From positions 3,569,057 to 3,633,056 of the forward strand of contig KB722736.1 in assembly GCA_000349905.1 (NCBI GenBank): a stretch of DNA of 64,000 bases. The letters run 5' to 3'. The notes under the pieces were generated by a model. It searched no databases, had not been told where the DNA came from, and was given only the letters and a program-made list of their open reading frames with translations. Both the position numbers and the translations under genes were made by a program. Shown here one piece after another: positions 62,768 through 64,000 of this stretch. This stretch comes from Volvariella volvacea V23 (taxonomy: Eukaryota; Basidiomycota; Agaricomycetes; Agaricales; Pluteaceae). How positions within the stretch are numbered: the first letter of the stretch is position 1; each line of letters opens with the position of its first letter.

Positions 62768-63833
62768 GGTCTACGGGAGAGACTAGTGGGAAGGGCTCCG
62801 GAAAGAATAGTTGATGCGTCCGTTCAGCACACGAAGGGTGATGCTGGCCGTGGGTGCGCGCAAATGCTTATGTGCGAACAGGACCCTGGCGATTGAAGGA
62901 CCAGACAGGAAAGGAAAATAAAGGGAATGGAGGGGGAAGAGAAACAGAACAAGGAAGATAATATAAGGGGAATGAATGCGATAGCTGAGATGTATAAGCC
63001 TGATGCCGCCTGTCCATCACAATTTCCATTTCCGGGTCTCCCACCATCCGTTGTTCATGTCATCCTGGTGACCTTATTCCACCTTGGACTTGGACTGGTC
63101 GTCCCTGTGCCCTTGGCCTTGCTTTCTCGCGCTTTGGGAACGACTCTTGCCTCGCCGCCAGATACTGCGTACTCTCCTTCATCTTCTCCAGGTTCACGGG
63201 TGATAACGCTTGCAGAAGTTTGATGTGATGAGCCGTTCGTCGCTTAGTCAGGCATCTCTGCCGCATTGGGTGACGTATCATGCTGCTCAGTGTGGCTAGC
63301 GAATAGAGTACTTTGTCTGGGCAAGGCCGTTCAACACCCGCCCACGGAGCTGCGCCAATTGGTTGTCATAGAACACGACGCCACAGAATGCATGATATCT
63401 ATCACGCACTGTCAACTCTCGGTAGAACTGGGAAGATTGGGCTTGCCTTGTTAACTCTATCTTGTCCTGATGTCGCAATGGGAGCGCAGTTCTTTGTTGT
63501 ATCTCGAGGTACGTTTGATTCAGCGTTGAATGAGTTGAAAGCAGAGTTCAAGTTCGCTACCCGCAGTTGACCGAAGTAGAGAAATTAGAGGCCACTGCCG
63601 AACAATTGGGTGCCGGCTTTCGATGCAATGACCCTCGCGTCGACACGCGAGGGATTGGCGGTCTATTGAATTGTCATAAGAAGCAGACTAGAACCGTGTG
63701 CGATCGTCCGCATGCCGACAATGGCAAGCCCAATCACAATCACCCACCCAGCCACCTGACCTCGGCGAGGGCACCTTCAACACTAACAAATCTCGGTGGT
63801 TTTCCCAGCGTATCAATTCACCATTTACAAACC
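62768..63833. other. Intergenic region
   Basis: Promoter of G-alpha 2 and upstream region of a possible gene at 63834. Contains a perfect 9-bp inverted repeat with a 4-nt loop at 63632-63653. Open frames near 62927-63570 show no conserved character. Confidence 0.45.
63632..63653. repeat. Short perfect inverted repeat
   Basis: Arms ccctcgcgt and acgcgaggg around cgac. Could form a small hairpin or be a dimeric binding site. Confidence 0.6.
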
Positions 63834-64000
63834 ATGCTTCAGGCTTCGAGGACGCACAGTAGTGTCTTCATCACGCTTCTTCGTTTCTATTGCTTTGTGG
63901 GCTCCCTGTGTATCCTCTGGGCCATTTTACCGACTCTTCAATTGCCAGATGCATCTAGCCATCTATATAAACTGTATAGCATTGTTATACACCATCACTG
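63834..64000 (+). CDS. Possible first exon of a membrane protein, cut by window end
   Basis: The ATG at 63834 opens a frame that runs without stop to the end of the window (55 codons). After MLQASRTHSSVFITLLRFYC comes a hydrophobic segment (CFVGSLCILWAIL) that could be a signal anchor. No family can be assigned and it may be chance. Confidence 0.3.
   Translation, partial: MLQASRTHSSVFITLLRFYCFVGSLCILWAILPTLQLPDASSHLYKLYSIVIHHH

Overview
This is eukaryotic nuclear DNA from a fungus, most likely a basidiomycete of the Agaricomycetes. Nearly every gene is cut by many short (about 45-65 nt) GT-AG introns. Family content also fits: two divergent G-protein alpha subunits, a NACHT/STAND gene with a disordered N-terminus, a KAR5-type karyogamy protein, a long Pmp3 proteolipid and fungal-specific SOM1 and ATP19. 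Exon joins below were read by eye from splice signals, reading phase and family conservation; no transcript data were available.

Layout. 0.5-2.6 kb: aldehyde dehydrogenase (+). 2.7-3.8 kb: acidic EF-hand-like protein (+). 4.2-7.6 kb: 1124-residue disordered protein (-). 7.9-8.3 kb: PMP3 in four small exons (-). 9.5-11.9 kb: G-alpha 1 (-). 13.0-16.6 kb: La-domain (LARP) RNA-binding protein (-). 16.9-17.5 kb: NADAR/YbiA protein (-). 18.1-19.9 kb: S-adenosylhomocysteine hydrolase (-), head-to-head with SOM1 (+, 20.1-20.5 kb). 21.4-22.6 kb: coiled-coil protein with a conserved C-terminal domain (+). 23.5-25.6 kb: KAR5 (+). 26.4-29.7 kb: CCCH-CCCH-RRM-RBR ubiquitin ligase (+). 31.5-34.2 kb: low-complexity SR/RD/His-rich protein (-). 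34.5-37.3 kb: tandem pair of thiol methyltransferase-type enzymes (+). 38.4-40.5 kb: GH16 glucanase crossing a 100-N assembly gap (+). 40.8-41.3 kb: ATP19 (+). 41.8-44.0 kb: DUF4048-like protein (+). 45.2-46.5 kb: ornithine-type mitochondrial carrier (+). 47.5-51.1 kb: NACHT NLR-like gene (+). 51.2-52.1 kb: mitochondrial ribosome recycling factor (+). 52.4-56.8 kb: SNF2 ATPase with an inserted RING (-). 58.6-59.4 kb: RRG7 (+). 60.3-62.8 kb: G-alpha 2 (-). 63.8 kb to the end: possible first exon of a membrane protein (+).

The window is ordinary gene-dense fungal chromosome rather than one co-regulated cluster. Links between genes are functional, not operonic: SAH hydrolase recycles the product of methyltransferases such as the pair at 34-37 kb; SOM1, ATP19, the carrier, RRF and RRG7 all serve mitochondria; two unusual G-alpha genes sit 50 kb apart. 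The points most worth a second look are the G-alpha genes (loss of the catalytic switch II Gln in one; 15-nt and 4-nt microexons in the other), the CCCH-RRM-RBR ligase, the NACHT gene and the duplicated methyltransferases. No rRNA, tRNA, CRISPR array or intact transposon was found.
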